DNA of 64,000 bases from Paulinella micropora (Eukaryota > Cercozoa > Imbricatea > Euglyphida > Paulinellidae), in assembly GCA_019918135.1 (NCBI GenBank), contig WBZZ01000141.1:216001-280000 (forward strand), in the 5' to 3' direction. Of the stretch, positions 1 to 11,681 are shown piece after piece. A model generated the notes under the pieces. The model saw only the letters and a program-made list of their open reading frames with translations. It had not been told where the DNA came from and did no database searches. Made by a program: the position numbers and the translations under genes. The stretch's first letter is position 1, and the number at the start of each line of letters is the position of its first letter.

Positions 1-1711
1 ACCAGCCACTGGGTGTGTTGGAGTCCTGAAATTGTGGCAGTTGGTCCTCGTTTTTCCACTGGACTGACTGGGTAGATGGTATGCTAGTGGTAGGAGGCGA
101 GGTGGAGGATGTTATGTTGTGCGACACTAGTAGTGGTTGCCAAGGTCGTGCAGGTATTTTGCATGTGTAGCCACGAGTCATTGTATCGAAACGAACATTA
201 CGTTTTTCTACTGTGGCTGTCTGTTTGGTGTCGTGAATGAGGATTTTATAGACTCGACGAAATATGTTGTAGCCAATGAGAGTACCTGGCACGGCGACAG
301 GCTGTGCTTTCGTCGTTTCCATTTTCACCCAGGCGAGGCATCCGAAAGGTTGCACGAACGATTGCACAGGTTTTCGGCCCATAAGCAATTCCCAAGGGGA
401 TTTGCCTTTGTCCTTACCTCTGCAAAGGGGCGTGACCATTCGTATGGCTAGTGTCGCTTTATGTGTGTCCTCCCAAAATGTGTTAGGCAGGCCTGCATCT
501 AACTGTGCTGCTAGTGCGCGTGTGTCGTCTGTCCTATTCATTCTTTCAGCAAAGGGGTTCATGTTAGGCTCGTTACGTGTGGTGGTTTTGAGGATGATGC
601 CGTGTTTGTCTGTGTAGTCTTTTAGTACTTTAGAGACAAACTCGCCATCTGCTCTTATCTGCTTTAGTTTGTTGCCTGACTGTCGTTCAAAGAAAGCAAA
701 TATGCGTGTTAAATGTGGCATGTAAAGCTTAGCTTCGCGGGTAGGTGTGTAGAGGTCACAAGCAAACTTAGAGCGAGAACATGTCACTCCCCCTCTGTAG
801 TAGTTACCGTATCTTGACATTACGGGGAATGGGCCGCTGAAATCTATGTTGAGTGCTTCACCTTGCTTATATTCTAGGTCTAGATAGTTAACTCTGTACA
901 TAGGGGGTTTGTTAGGTTTGCCCCTATTGCATCCATGACATGCACGTACCAGACGCATCCAATCTTTGCCAGCGATGCGTCTGCCTACGCTCTTTGCAAA
1001 CTCGTTCATTATGAGTGGGTTTGCATGCATCAGAGCTCTGTGTATGATCATTGGATCGTACGGTGCATGTGATGGGAGAGGATTGACTGACCATATTATT
1101 AATGCAAGGTCTGGTAGGTTGTCGATGGTTGCAGCCAGTGACAGTTGTTCTCTCTGCTTGTACCTGTATGGTATATATCTTTGATGAGGGTCAAGTGGTG
1201 TCATTCCTGGCTTATCTAACTCGTATAGCAAGTGTGAATTGAGCCTCCCTCTTGCTAGTATGTTCTTCTTGTCAAGTGTTATGGGCTTGTCATAGATAAA
1301 TACTTGACCACTTTGATGGATGATTGTTTTGTGCATGTCATGGTCAAGGCGTGGGGTGGGAACAAGGTTGAATGGTAATGACGGTGATATGAGTGAGTTG
1401 GGAAATGACTGTTTAACCGATTGACCATAACCATTGAGCCACGTCGGAGTGGCAGTAGCCCGCGTCCTCACCGGAAGCGGCTTACCAGATATGTTATTGA
1501 GGAAAGCCGGTTTCTCTTCGCGGATAGACTTGGGGTCGATAGGCGCCTTCTCATGGAATAGCCATCGGTTGCATGCGCTGTCGACCACGTCAGGGGGATT
1601 GCCGTCGGCCATTAGCATATAGTGGACCATAGGGCGCTTGAGCTCTGCCCGTTCTAAGTCCATTGTCTCCTGCATCCATCTGTTGTATTCGTCCATGTTC
1701 TTGAACTCCAA
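1..1711 (-). CDS. copia-1a pol, N-terminal part (protease, integrase)
   Basis: This is the same reading frame as 7943-9647 of copy b and is open to the window edge. It starts immediately after an in-frame UAG (1712-1714) that closes the preceding ORF. In reading order it holds a protease-like motif (VVDSACNR, in place of the usual D-S/T-G), a pre-integrase zinc region ending RACHGCNRGK, and the integrase core with acidic residues in NIDFSGPFP, RADGEFVS and NPFAERMNR. It would process the polyprotein and insert the cDNA. RT and RNase H lie outside the window. Confidence 0.8.
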   Translation of the reverse strand, partial: MEFKNMDEYNRWMQETMDLERAELKRPMVHYMLMADGNPPDVVDSACNRWLFHEKAPIDPKSIREEKPAFLNNISGKPLPVRTRATATPTWLNGYGQSVKQSFPNSLISPSLPFNLVPTPRLDHDMHKTIIHQSGQVFIYDKPITLDKKNILARGRLNSHLLYELDKPGMTPLDPHQRYIPYRYKQREQLSLAATIDNLPDLALIIWSVNPLPSHAPYDPMIIHRALMHANPLIMNEFAKSVGRRIAGKDWMRLVRACHGCNRGKPNKPPMYRVNYLDLEYKQGEALNIDFSGPFPVMSRYGNYYRGGVTCSRSKFACDLYTPTREAKLYMPHLTRIFAFFERQSGNKLKQIRADGEFVSKVLKDYTDKHGIILKTTTRNEPNMNPFAERMNRTDDTRALAAQLDAGLPNTFWEDTHKATLAIRMVTPLCRGKDKGKSPWELLMGRKPVQSFVQPFGCLAWVKMETTKAQPVAVPGTLIGYNIFRRVYKILIHDTKQTATVEKRNVRFDTMTRGYTCKIPARPWQPLLVSHNITSSTSPPTTSIPSTQSVQWKNEDQLPQFQDSNTPSGW

Positions 1712-3745
1712 CTATTCCAGCTCTGGATGCCTGTTGACGTAGTATTGCCACTCGCGTACGTTGGCGAAGTCCAGGGCGGGTGGGTAGAGATAGTTCTCAT
1801 GTTCAGGGTCGTCGAGCTCCGGGTCGTCGATGTCGTCAGTTGCATCTTCGTCAGGGATGGTTGCAACGTCTGTGGTATCTTCTTTCGGGTCCCTTATTGC
1901 TTCTAATTCGTCAAATACGTCTGCCATTAACACGAATTCGAATGTGTGTGAGTAGTCATGACGTCGTAGTCGTTCGCGTAGTTTTTCAGCTTCCACACGT
2001 CCGGCAGGTGGGTAATAGTTGAGCGGTGGTCTCACGTTGTCGTTGAATAGTGGTTCTATTTCAGGTGTGTATGGTGCTGGAGGCGGTGAACGCTTCACAT
2101 CGGACGGCGTGTCGGGTATGTTGAGTATGCGTTTCAGTTGCTTCTCCAGTTGTTCTCGCCATCTTTCGCCTGCTGCACCTACACCGTAGGGTTCGTGCTG
2201 TTCTTGTCCGGTCTCATCTGTTCCACTTGGAGGTGGTGGGAGCATAGTCCATGGTGGGTCCGTCTCGTTGATTGTAAACGCTTCGTCGAAGTTGGGTATG
2301 TCCGGCGTGGTAGCGGCGAGCGCAGCTAAGTTCGCATTCGGTGTCGAAGAGGTCACCTCGTAGTCTTCTTCGTTTTCCGTGAAGTTAAGGTGGGCGTGTG
2401 ATTGTGCCCTTGTGGCCGTCCTGGGGTCTACACGTCTCCCCCTCGTCATAAATTCATCTAGGCTCATCGCCATATCTACCATTGTGGGTGAGTCTATCAA
2501 CAGTGGTGCGTGTGGTCCACCTTCACTGTAACGTAACAGATGTTGAAATGCGAGGTCGCCTAGCTCGGGCTGGTCCGTTGGTATGCAGAGTAGATCGTAT
2601 CTCGTTCCCCTTTCTTGAAGTCGGTTGATGAGTGGATGCCGCTTGGCCATGTTGCAGAACTCTTTGTGTGCCGGCCAATCGGTCCTCTGATGATCGGTGT
2701 TGCAGTAGTAGAAGAGTTGACATCCGCTGCAACGCAGTTTCCCTTCTTGGTTGCCGTAGTAGGTGCAATCCCATCTAATGCTGCCGCGTCTGGTTTCGCG
2801 TATAGTCTAGCAGTCGACGCAGTCTGGTTTGGTTAGTGCCCAGTTCTCCGGGAGTAGTCGGAAGTCCTTCACGATGCTCCAGTAGGCCAGCTCATCGGTG
2901 GTAGGGTGACGAAAGCAATGATGTGCATCTGTCCAAGCGAAGGTGTATCGTCGTTCTGTTGGCTGTGAAACTCCAGGTACACGTCTGTATTGCACTGTTT
3001 GGCCGTAGGGTAATGCTTCGATGGCTTGTATGCGTCTTATTGCGTCCTTGTTGTCCGTAGATGCATTCGCTGAAGTCGTCGTCGGGACCAACGGGGTAAA
3101 GCACTAGGTCTGCAGGTTCGGTGGGATAGGTACCGTGAAACTTGAAATGGGCGATTCCTCATTGTATGCCATTGACGGGGTAGGCGGTGTTTCGCTCATC
3201 GAGGTGTCCTCTGCCCTGGGTGAACTCAACTGTCGCTGTCGATGTTCTCCGATGGGCGTTGAGGTAGGTTGCTCTTCTTGACGGTCTTGCTCTGATGTCG
3301 TCCTGTCTTCCGGTGCAGGTGAGCTCATAAAGCTCTGTGTTGGCAAGCGCGGGGATTGTGTAGTTGCTTCCGGCGGTTGTTGCGGTGAACTACCTGGTTC
3401 ACGTCGTGCTCGTCTCGGGCATCTTGTCCGCAGTACGATGTGCTCAATACCTGTTGAGCCGGGCGCGTCTTGAATTAGCAGCGATGGTAACATCCACGGA
3501 TCCGTTCTTGGAAGGAAATAGTTGAGGAGTGTTCCAAGGGGGCACCAAGGTCGCGGCCAATGGGCAGGTGGGACAGGGAATCCTTGTGGGATCGCTCGAA
3601 ATGCGTCCCGCATGCGCGTCCATTGAACGTAGGCACGTCTGTAGTCGTTCTCGTCCATGCGTTGTGTGATTGTCAGCGAGCTCCATGGGATGTCTGGGCG
3701 TTTCGTCGGGTCTTCTACGTAATCAGGGTGCGGTGCGGCGATGCT
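1712..3745 (-). pseudogene. copia-1a extra module with MYND zinc finger
   Basis: This is one reading frame, in phase with pol, broken only by UAG codons at 3104-3106, 2807-2809 and 1712-1714. In order it has a block with DENDYRR and QGFPVPPAHWP (about 3600), a tract rich in Pro, Ser and Arg, a block with FRHPTTDELAYWS and PENW (about 2880), and a MYND-type finger at about 2640-2770. The finger keeps RCSGC, YYC, HQ, DWPAHKEFC, but its first Cys pair reads C-T-Y-Y, so one Cys is lost by a single base change relative to copy b. An acidic region of about 300 residues follows. MYND fingers are known as protein-protein interaction domains; the role here is unknown. Confidence 0.75.
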
Positions 3746-5262
3746 TCAGTGGGGGTGGGAGGGTTATAGGTATCAGAAGTGGGTGTTAGAGGAGACAGTT
3801 GGATAGGTCCTGCTCTATTTCTGTACCTACTTCCCCTTTGTACGTAGGCTACTTCTTCTTGCGATGGTTCGTCCTCCTCTGGTCCGGGTCCTTCGTCGGA
3901 GTCGGCGGAATGCATCAGCCATGTCTCGGGTGGGTCGCCTGTTGGATCATCGACGTCGTCCGTGGCTTCCACTTCGGTTGTCGCGTTGGCTTGTCCGCTC
4001 GATCGTTGAATCCGTCTTGTGTTGGTCTGTCTAGGTTGGCCTCCACGTCCTCGTTGATTCGGTCCTCCCCCTCGACCACCGCGACGTGTGTTCGAGTTTG
4101 GCTGCGTGGGTCGTCTGCGGACTGGGCATTCAGCCCCAGAGTGTTTCGGTCGGCCCTCGCAGACTCGTTTCATGCAGGTGGATCGACACTGGGCCGCAAT
4201 GTGTCCTCGTCGGTTGCAGTTGAGACATCGGATGTCTTTGTTGATAGCAACGGGTGTGGCCGAAGTGAACAGGGCTGTCGAGGACCTAGATGAGGCAGCA
4301 GGGAGTGGTTAGCATGGTATGCTTGTAAGATGAGTGAACATATCTCATTATAACGTGGTTTGTCAGCATCAGCACGAGACCAATACATAGTTCCCCCTAC
4401 ATCCCCCATAGATAGAGAGGCGCACTCCTTAAGTTTAAAGAGCAAGAATACGACTCTGAATTCATCAGGTAGAGGCACTCCTCTTGACTGTAGGCGCTCG
4501 AAGCGTTGGGTCAAGAGCTCCATCCATGTTGGTAGGCCATTGCTTGACTTCAGCTTTGTCTCGAACAGCTGCATTAGTAGGCGAGCGATGGAAACCGATC
4601 CTTTGCTGCCGAATCGCTCGCAGATCGCTGTCCAGATCACCGCTGGGTTGGTTCCTGCTCGTTGGACGGTCAGTAGAGCTGTCGACTCTTGGCATGCTTC
4701 CACAAGGAAGCAGCGGACATGGATCTGTGCTTTGATGTAGTCTGCTTGGCTGAAAAGTGTATCCAGGTCAGTTGGTACGTTGATAGTAGGCAAGAGGGCG
4801 GGTGCTTGGCTACCTGAGGACGGGTTGGTCGAGGATGGGCTGCTTGAGGACGAGCTGGTCAGTGATGACGAGCTACTCGATGATGAGTCGTCACGTCTCG
4901 ATCCGTATGCTTCATCGTCTTCGTCGTCATCGCTCCTCCTTCTCGACTGTCTTGCTGTCAAGGTGTCGTAGATCCAGGTGCTGACAGTCCAGATCCAGTA
5001 ATGTTGTTAGGGCGGGGTGGGTGGGTCTTAGTCCAGTAGTTCTGGTACTTGCGTAGATTGTAGCAATCTCTTGTACCGAGTAGGGCGATTCTTGGTCTTC
5101 CAGAAGTAGTATGTAGCGTGCGTCCACGCCGAATAAAAAAGCGAAAAATTGGAATTTCCAAAGGTCAAATTCATCGATGGGTCTTTTCGGGAATTTCGAT
5201 AGCTTGAGTTGGTAACGGGGCGCATCCAAGGCTCCATAACCAGTAAGTACACTAGTAGACAT
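3715..5262 (-). pseudogene. copia-1a gag (capsid and nucleocapsid)
   Basis: The start ATG is at 5260-5262, just inside the LTR. The first frame (to 4927) encodes an N-terminal capsid-like part (PIDEFDLWKFQFFAF). A shifted frame (4961-4170) encodes a Ser-rich patch followed by a UBN2-like capsid region (VIWTAICERFGSKGS; YWSRADADKPRYNEI). A further shift gives the CCHC knuckle CLNCNRRGHIAAQC and a second Cys/His motif (CMKRVCEG..KHSGAEC), then an Arg/Gly-rich and acidic linker. The same frame changes occur in copy b, so they predate the duplication. They may be decay or programmed shifts. Confidence 0.75.
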
Positions 5263-5637
5263 TAGTCTCCGGATACTCGAATAATCGTTTGCGCTGAGGC
5301 ACTTTGATCAAAGGTTGAAGGAACAATAGTGAATTTAATCAATGGTTAGAAACCAATGACTGAAACTCAATCTAATTTACCATAAATTTATAGTGAAATA
5401 AATACCACAAATTTATATACTGATCTTGTGGTCGGAAATTCAAGTGATGATTCAGTATGGGCCAATCTATACTAACTGGCAACTAATTGTGAATAACGGT
5501 AATATCAACTTAACGAATAATAATTATGATACGAAATATGAAAATGGTAATGAATATGATCCGGTCAAATATAAATGTTATGTCGTGAAATTGACCATAA
5601 AAGGTAACAATATATTTAGTAAACATTATTGCTTACT
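5263..5637 (-). repeat. copia-1 LTR shared by the two tandem copies
   Basis: This is near-identical to 13200-13574. The outer boundary at 5637 is sharp: identity stops there, and the next bases (5638-5649) form the purine-rich tract of copy b on the minus strand. The inner boundary next to gag is not resolved because no third copy is visible, and no primer-binding site was recognised. The LTR serves as the 5' LTR of copia-1a and the 3' LTR of copia-1b. Confidence 0.8.
5411..5420 (-). promoter_or_regulatory. TATA-like box in copia-1 LTR
   Basis: The minus strand reads GTATATAAAT inside the LTR, about 150 bp upstream of the gag ATG, a plausible position for an LTR promoter. The same motif is at 13348-13357. 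Confidence 0.35.
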
Positions 5638-5847
5638 CTCCCCCTCGGCATAACATATATGTATATGTATATTATCTTCAAGTTACTAACATGATTGGCC
5701 ATATGAAACTATATGTAAACTAGCGATTCATGATGATGAAGTATGATACATGTTAATGTTGCATTAACACTAAAAATGAAAAAAAAAATTCGTAAGCATC
5801 AAAGGATGCAGGTCCTTGCAGCGGTGTAGCAAGTCTGTTGAATAAAT
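5638..5847 (-). other. copia-1b 3' noncoding region and polypurine tract
   Basis: Between the pol stop (5848) and the LTR there is AT-rich sequence ending in GCCGAGGGGGAG (minus strand, 5638-5649), a typical polypurine tract for priming plus-strand DNA next to the 3' LTR. Confidence 0.6.
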
Positions 5848-8800
5848 TCATCCTAAGTGTCTGTAAAAGCTAGAGGCATTAAACCTCAAACTGCGGTAAA
5901 GCGTCCTGAGCAACACCGTAAACTGTGCGACTAGTTCCAAGAAACGTGGCGTCGGTAGTGACTTCGTCAGCATGTCCGCCAGATTGTCCTTCGTCGAAAC
6001 GTGTCGTACGATCACTTCGCCAGCCCGTACTCGTTCTACCACGTAATGGTGTTTGAGTGCTAAGTGGCGTGTGCGATCAGTGGCCATGCCGTTCGTTGCG
6101 TTCAGGACCGCCCCCGGTTGTCGTTATTGATAGTTGATGGCGTCAGCAACGGAATTCCAACGTCCTTGCACATATGCAATATCGCGATTGCTGTTCGGCA
6201 TGTCGTTGAGTTGGCGATCGTTTCAGCATCCTGAGTCGATAGTGCGACTGTGGGTTGGCGCTTCGAACTCCATGCGATGGGCCCAGTCGTCATGTGCAGT
6301 TGGCCGGTTCTTGATCGTCGCGTGTACTCACATGCGCCCAAGTTGGCATCGGAATACGATATAAGCTCGAAGCTGCGGGTCCGAAATGGGAAGAAAATCC
6401 TTCTAGGTGTTCGCAGAAATCTGAGGATGCGAGCTATTGCTGAGTACGCCACGTCAGGCTTCTTTGATGCGAGTACCGCCGCGTGGTTGACCGCGTAGGT
6501 GATGGCCGGTTGAGTCTGAGTCGCAGGCCAGAGAAGGGCGCCAAGCAAGCGAGGGAGCGAGAAACGCCGAAGCATAGCTTCTTTGCTGGCTGGGGGAGGG
6601 TCAGTCGTCGCTGTAGGAGTAGCGACTGGCTTGGCTTCTTGGAAGTTGAAATCCCTAAGCATGCCCTTAATGTATTCATGCTGATGTATGACTATGCCCT
6701 CTGAAGTCCGAACAAACTGCAAGCCACAAAATGTTTTGACTTGTCCTAGGTCCTTCACTCTAAATGAATGTTTCAGTTTGGTGAACAGGGCATTGTGCTC
6801 GTCTTTGGTATTATGAAACACGAGCAAGTCATCAGTGCGCAGGAGTAGATAGGGGGGTAGTTTCTGTCTGCCTGTGACTGAAGGTAGGAAGAAAATGCAT
6901 GGGTCTAATGTTGACTGTTTATATCCTATACTTCTCACATTAGTAGACACATGGTCAAACCACCTTCGCCCTGCCTGGGGGGTTCCGTACAGTGCTTTCT
7001 TCAACAATAGAATCATTGAAGGGTCGCTTTTGTTTTCGTACCCCTTAGGCGGAAAGGCGAAGGCAATGTCCTTCATATCTGCATGGGAATAGGCTTGTGA
7101 AAAGTCGAGGTGAGAGATCATGAGGTCATTGAATGCAGCATAAGATACTAGTAGCAAAAGAAACATTGGTTGGGCGGTGGGGGAAGAGCATTCATATGGA
7201 TTGTAATGAATGTATTCTTTCATCCTACTTCCTAAAGCTACTAGTTGCGATTTGTATTTCTCCTGACCTGTAGACTCATCTGTCTTTATGGCATCAACAA
7301 ATGTTGTATGGACAGGAGGTACATTCGCTGTTATTGCTGCGGCTCGAGGTACCCATTGCAGTGCTTTGCATTCGAACAAACCTTGTAACTCGGCTAGTTG
7401 AGCAGCATGTACCTGAGGGTGTGACTTTATGGTTTTCTGTGGGATATGTAACACTCTTGTGAACAAACAATAGCTGTCCTGTCCTAAGGCCTCCTCTTCC
7501 TCCTCCTCAAACTCATGAGCAACAATAATGTGTGCGGTATGAGTGGGGTGGTTTGCTGGTGTTTGTTTCCTAAGCCTGGGCCCAGCAACTATGTTTGTTG
7601 AAGTTATTGCAGCACCATCCCATGTTTGTGGTATGCCCTTGTTACTACTCCATCTATCTGGTAGAGGGAATTGTGGTGCAGATGAGGAGTGTTGGGCTGG
7701 GTTTGATGTTGCTCTGTTGTGTTGTGTCGTTTGCCGAGGTGCTGTGTTCGTCTTTTTCTCTTGTGCAACCGTTGTTGCTGGAGTGGGAGCAAATGCATTT
7801 GGTGGGGGATGGAGTGAGCCAAAATATGGGCTTGGTTGCACGTAAAGACTTGAAGTGGCCTTGGTGGTGTGTGGGGTTGTCGTGTCATCGTCCAGTGTGT
7901 CGAGTGAGTTTTCTGAGGAATGTGGCAGTTGGTTTGTTGGCCACCAGCCACTGGGTGTGTTGGAGTCCTGAAATTGTGGCAGTTGGTCCTCGTTTTTCCA
8001 CTGGACTGACTGGGTAGATGGTATGCTAGTGGTAGGAGGCGAGGTGGAGGATGTTATGTTGTGCGACACTAGTAGTGGTTGCCAAGGTCGTGCAGGTATT
8101 TTGCATGTGTAGCCACGAGTCATTGTATCGAAACGAACATTACGTTTTTCTACTGTGGCTGTCTGTTTGGTGTCGTGAATGAGGATTTTATAGACTCGAC
8201 GAAATATGTTGTAGCCAATGAGAGTACCTGGCACGGCGACAGGCTGTGCTTTCGTCGTTTCCATTTTCACCCAGGCGAGGCATCTGAAAGGTTGCACGAA
8301 CGATTGCACAGGTTTTCGGCGCATAAGCAATTCCCAAGGGGATTTGCATTTGTCCTTACCTCTGCAAAGGGGCGTGACCATTCGTATGGCTAGTGTCGCT
8401 TTATGTGTGTCCTCCCAAAATGTGTTAGGCAGGCCTGCATCTAACTGTGCTGCTAGTGCGCGTGTGTCGTCTGTCCTATTCATTCTTTCAGCAAAGGGGT
8501 TCATGTTAGGCTCGTTACGTGTGGTGGTTTTGAGGATGATGCCGTGTTTGTCTGTGTAGTCTTTTAGTACTTTAGAGACAAACTCGCCATCTGCTCTTAT
8601 CTGCTTTAGTTTGTTGCCTGACTGTCGTTCAAAGAAAGCAAATATGCGTGTTAAATGTGGCATGTAAAGCTTAGCTTCGCGGGTAGGTGTGTAGAGGTCA
8701 CAAGCAAACTTAGAGCGAGAACATGTCACTCCCCCTCTGTAGTAGTTACCGTATCTTGACATTACGGGGAATGGGCCGCTGAAATCTATGTTGAGTGCTT

Positions 8801-9647
8801 CACCTTGCTTATATTCTAGGTCTAGATAGTTAACTCTGTACATAGGGGGTTTGTTAGGTTTGCCCCTATTGCATCCATGACATGCACGTACCAGACGCAT
8901 CCAATCTTTGCCAGCGATGCGTCTGCCTACGCTCTTTGCAAACTCGTTCATTATGAGTGGGTTTGCATGCATCAGAGCTCTGTGTATGATCATTGGATCG
9001 TACGGTGCATGTGATGGGAGAGGATTGACTGACCATAATGCAAGGTCTGGTAGGTTGTCGATGGTTGCAGCCAGTGACAGTTGTTCTCTCTGCTTGTACC
9101 TGTATGGTATATATCTTTGATGAGGGTCAAGTGGTGTCATTCCTGGCTTATCTAACTCGTATAGCAAGTGTGAATTGAGCCTCCCTCTTGCTAGTATGTT
9201 CTTCTTGTCAAGTGTTATGGGCTTGTCATAGATAAATACTTGACCACTTTGATGGATGATTGTTTTGTGCATGTCATGGTCAAGGCGTGGGGTGGGAACA
9301 AGGTTGAATGGTAATGACGGTGATATGAGTGAGTTGGGAAATGACTGTTTAACCGATTGACCATAACCATTGAGCCACGTCGGAGTGGCAGTAGCCCGCG
9401 TCCTCACCGGAAGCGGCTTACCAGATATGTTATTGAGGAAAGCCGGTTTCTCTTCGCGGATAGACTTGGGGTCGATAGGCGCCTTCTCATGGAATAGCCA
9501 TCGGTTGCATGCGCTGTCGACCACGTCAGAGGGATTGCCGTCGGCCATTAGCATATAGTGGACCATAGGGCGCTTGAGCTCTGCCCGTTCTAAGTCCATT
9601 GTCTCCTGCATCCATCTGTTGTATTCGTCCATGTTCTTGAACTCCAA
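5848..9647 (-). pseudogene. copia-1b pol (protease-integrase-RT-RNase H)
   Basis: A 1181-residue frame (9647-6102) starts right after an in-frame UAG. It contains VVDSACNR (protease site), RACHGCNRGK, integrase NIDFSGPFP / RADGEFVS / NPFAERMNR, the copia RT region with LDFSQAY and LLLRTDDLLVF (the usual YVDD is R-T-D-D), and RNase H with SYSDANLG, SSKRQPTVALS and a second acidic site at DAET. The last part of RNase H (LKHHYVVERV, TKDNLADMLTK) is in a shifted frame, 6087-5848. The shift sits in a G/C run near 6108-6116 where one base appears to be missing, so a single mutation or a homopolymer sequencing error separates it from an intact pol. Confidence 0.9.
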
Positions 9648-11681
9648 CTATTCCAGCTCTGGATGCCTGTTGACGTAGTATTGCCACTCGCGTACGTTGG
9701 CGAAGTCCAGGGCGGGTGGGTAGAGATAGTTCTCATGTTCAGGGTCGTCGAGCTCCGGGTCGTCGATGTCGTCAGTTGCATCTTCGTCAGGGATGGTTGC
9801 AACGTCTGTGGTATCTTCTTTCGGGTCCCTTATTGCTTCTAATTCGTCAAATACGTCTGCCATTAACACGAATTCGAATGTGTGTGAGTAGTCATGACGT
9901 CGTAGTCGTTCGCGTAGTTTTTCAGCTTCCACACGTCCGGCAGGTGGGTAATAGTTAAGCGGTGGTCTCACGTTGTCGTTGAATAGTGGTTCTATTTCAG
10001 GTGTGTATGGTGCTGGAGGCGGTGAACGCTTCACATCGGACGGCGTGTCGGGTATGTTGAGTATGCGTTTCAGTTGCTTCTCCAGTTGTTCTCGCCATCT
10101 TTCGCCTGCTGCACCTACACCGTAGGGTTCGTGCTGTTCTTGTCCGGTCTCATCTGTTCCACTTGGAGGTGGTGGGAGCATAGTCCATGGTGGGTCCGTC
10201 TCGTTGATTGTAAACGCTTCGTCGAAGTTGGGTATGTCCGGCGTGGTAGCGGCGAGCGCAGCTAAGTTCGCATTCGGTGTCGAAGAGGTCACCTCGTAGT
10301 CTTCTTCGTTTTCCGTGAAGTTAAGGTGGGCGTGTGATTGTGCCCTTGTGGCCGTCCTGGGGTCTACACGTCTCCCCCTCGTCATAAATTCATCTAGGCT
10401 CATCGCCATATCTACCATTGTGGGTGAGTCTATCAACAGTGGTGCGTGTGGTCCACCTTCACTGTAACGTAACAGATGTTGAAATGCGAGGTCGCCTAGC
10501 TCGGGCTGGTCCGTTGGTATGCAGAGTAGATCGTATCTCGTTCCCCTTTCTTGAAGTCGGTTGATGAGTGGATGCCGCTTGGCCATGTTGCAGAACTCTT
10601 TGTGTGCCGGCCAATCGGTCCTCTGATGATCGGTGTTGCAGTAGTAGAAGAGTTGACATCCGCTGCAACGCAGTTTCCCTTCTTGGTTGCCGCAGTAGGT
10701 GCAATCCCATCTAATGCTGCCGCGTCTGGTTTCGCGTATAGTCTAGCAGTCGACGCAGTCTGGTTTGGTTAGTGCCCAGTTCTCCGGGAGTAGTCGGAAG
10801 TCCTTCACGATGCTCCAGTAGGCCAGCTCATCGGTGGTAGGGTGACGAAAGCAATAATGTGCATCTGTCCAAGCGAAGGTGTATCGTCGTTCTGTTGGCT
10901 GTGAAACTCCAGGTACACGTCTGTATTGCACTGGTTGGCCGTAGGGTAATGCTTCGATGGCTTGTATGCGTCTTATTGCGTCCTTGTTGTCCGTAGATGC
11001 ATTCGCTGAAGTCGTCGTCGGGACCAACGGGGTAAAGCACTAGGTCTGCAGGTTCGGTGGGATAGGTACCGTGAAACTTGAAATGGGCGATTCCTCATTG
11101 TATGCCATTGACGGGGTAGGCGGTGTTTCGCTCATCGAGGTGTCCTCTGCCCTGGGTGAACTCAACTGTCGCTGTCGATGTTCTCCGATGGGCGTTGAGG
11201 TAGGTTGCTCTTCTTGACGGTCTTGCTCTGATGTCGTCCTGTCTTCCGGTGCAGGTGAGCTCATAAAGCTCTGTGTTGGCAAGCGCGGGGATTGTGTAGT
11301 TGCTTCCGGCGGTTGTTGCGGTGAACTACCTGGTTCACGTCGTGCTCGTCTCGGGCATCTTGTCCGCAGTACGATGTGCTCAATACCTGTTGAGCCGGGC
11401 GCGTCTTGAATTAGCAGCGATGGTAACATCCACGGATCCGTTCTTGGAAGGAAATAGTTGAGGAGTGTTCCAAGGGGGCACCAAGGTCGCGGCCAATGGG
11501 CAGGTGGGACAGGGAATCCTTGTGGGATCGCTCGAAATGCGTCCCGCATGCGCGTCCATTGAACGTAGGCACGTCTGTAGTCGTTCTCGTCCATGCGTTG
11601 TGTGATTGTCAGCGAGCTCCATGGGATGTCTGGGCGTTTCGTCGGGTCTTCTACGTAATCAGGGTGCGGTGCGGCGATGCT
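9648..11681 (-). pseudogene. copia-1b extra module with intact MYND finger
   Basis: This is one frame continuous with pol, broken only by UAG at 11040-11042, 10743-10745 and 9648-9650, the same three as in copy a. It has RPDIPWSSLT and DENDYRR with QGFPVPPAHWP; then FRHPTTDELAYWS and PENW; then a full MYND finger at about 10575-10705 with the pattern C-x2-C, C-x2-C, YYC-x3-H-Q, D-W-x2-H-x3-C; then LAFQHLLRY and a long acidic/proline tail (9648-10586). Copia-2 and copia-3 hold the same blocks in the same order. The module lies between nucleocapsid and protease. Function unknown; the MYND call is strong. Confidence 0.8.

Larger units (their letters stand above)
1..5637 (-). mobile_element. Ty1/copia retrotransposon copia-1a (3' part beyond window)
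   Basis: From base 1 this segment is almost identical to 7943-13574, with a constant offset of about 7937 and a few small indels. It reads on the minus strand from the LTR at about 5263-5637 through gag, the extra MYND module and the first part of pol (protease and integrase), and then leaves the window. The order gag-PR-IN-RT is typical of Ty1/copia; reverse transcriptase itself is outside. A 6-bp in-frame difference near 1098 is the largest change from copy b in pol. The near identity implies recent duplication. Confidence 0.9.

Noticed and set aside
137-617. Plus-strand ORFs at 137-617 repeated at 8079-8559
   Set aside because: They lie antisense to the integrase region of copia-1 pol and repeat only because the element is duplicated.
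1712-11042. Reassignment of UAG to a sense codon in this organism
   Set aside because: The long SET fusion gene contains no internal UAG, and UAG ends the YR recombinase and the 32555-37549 gene plausibly; element-specific readthrough or decay is simpler.
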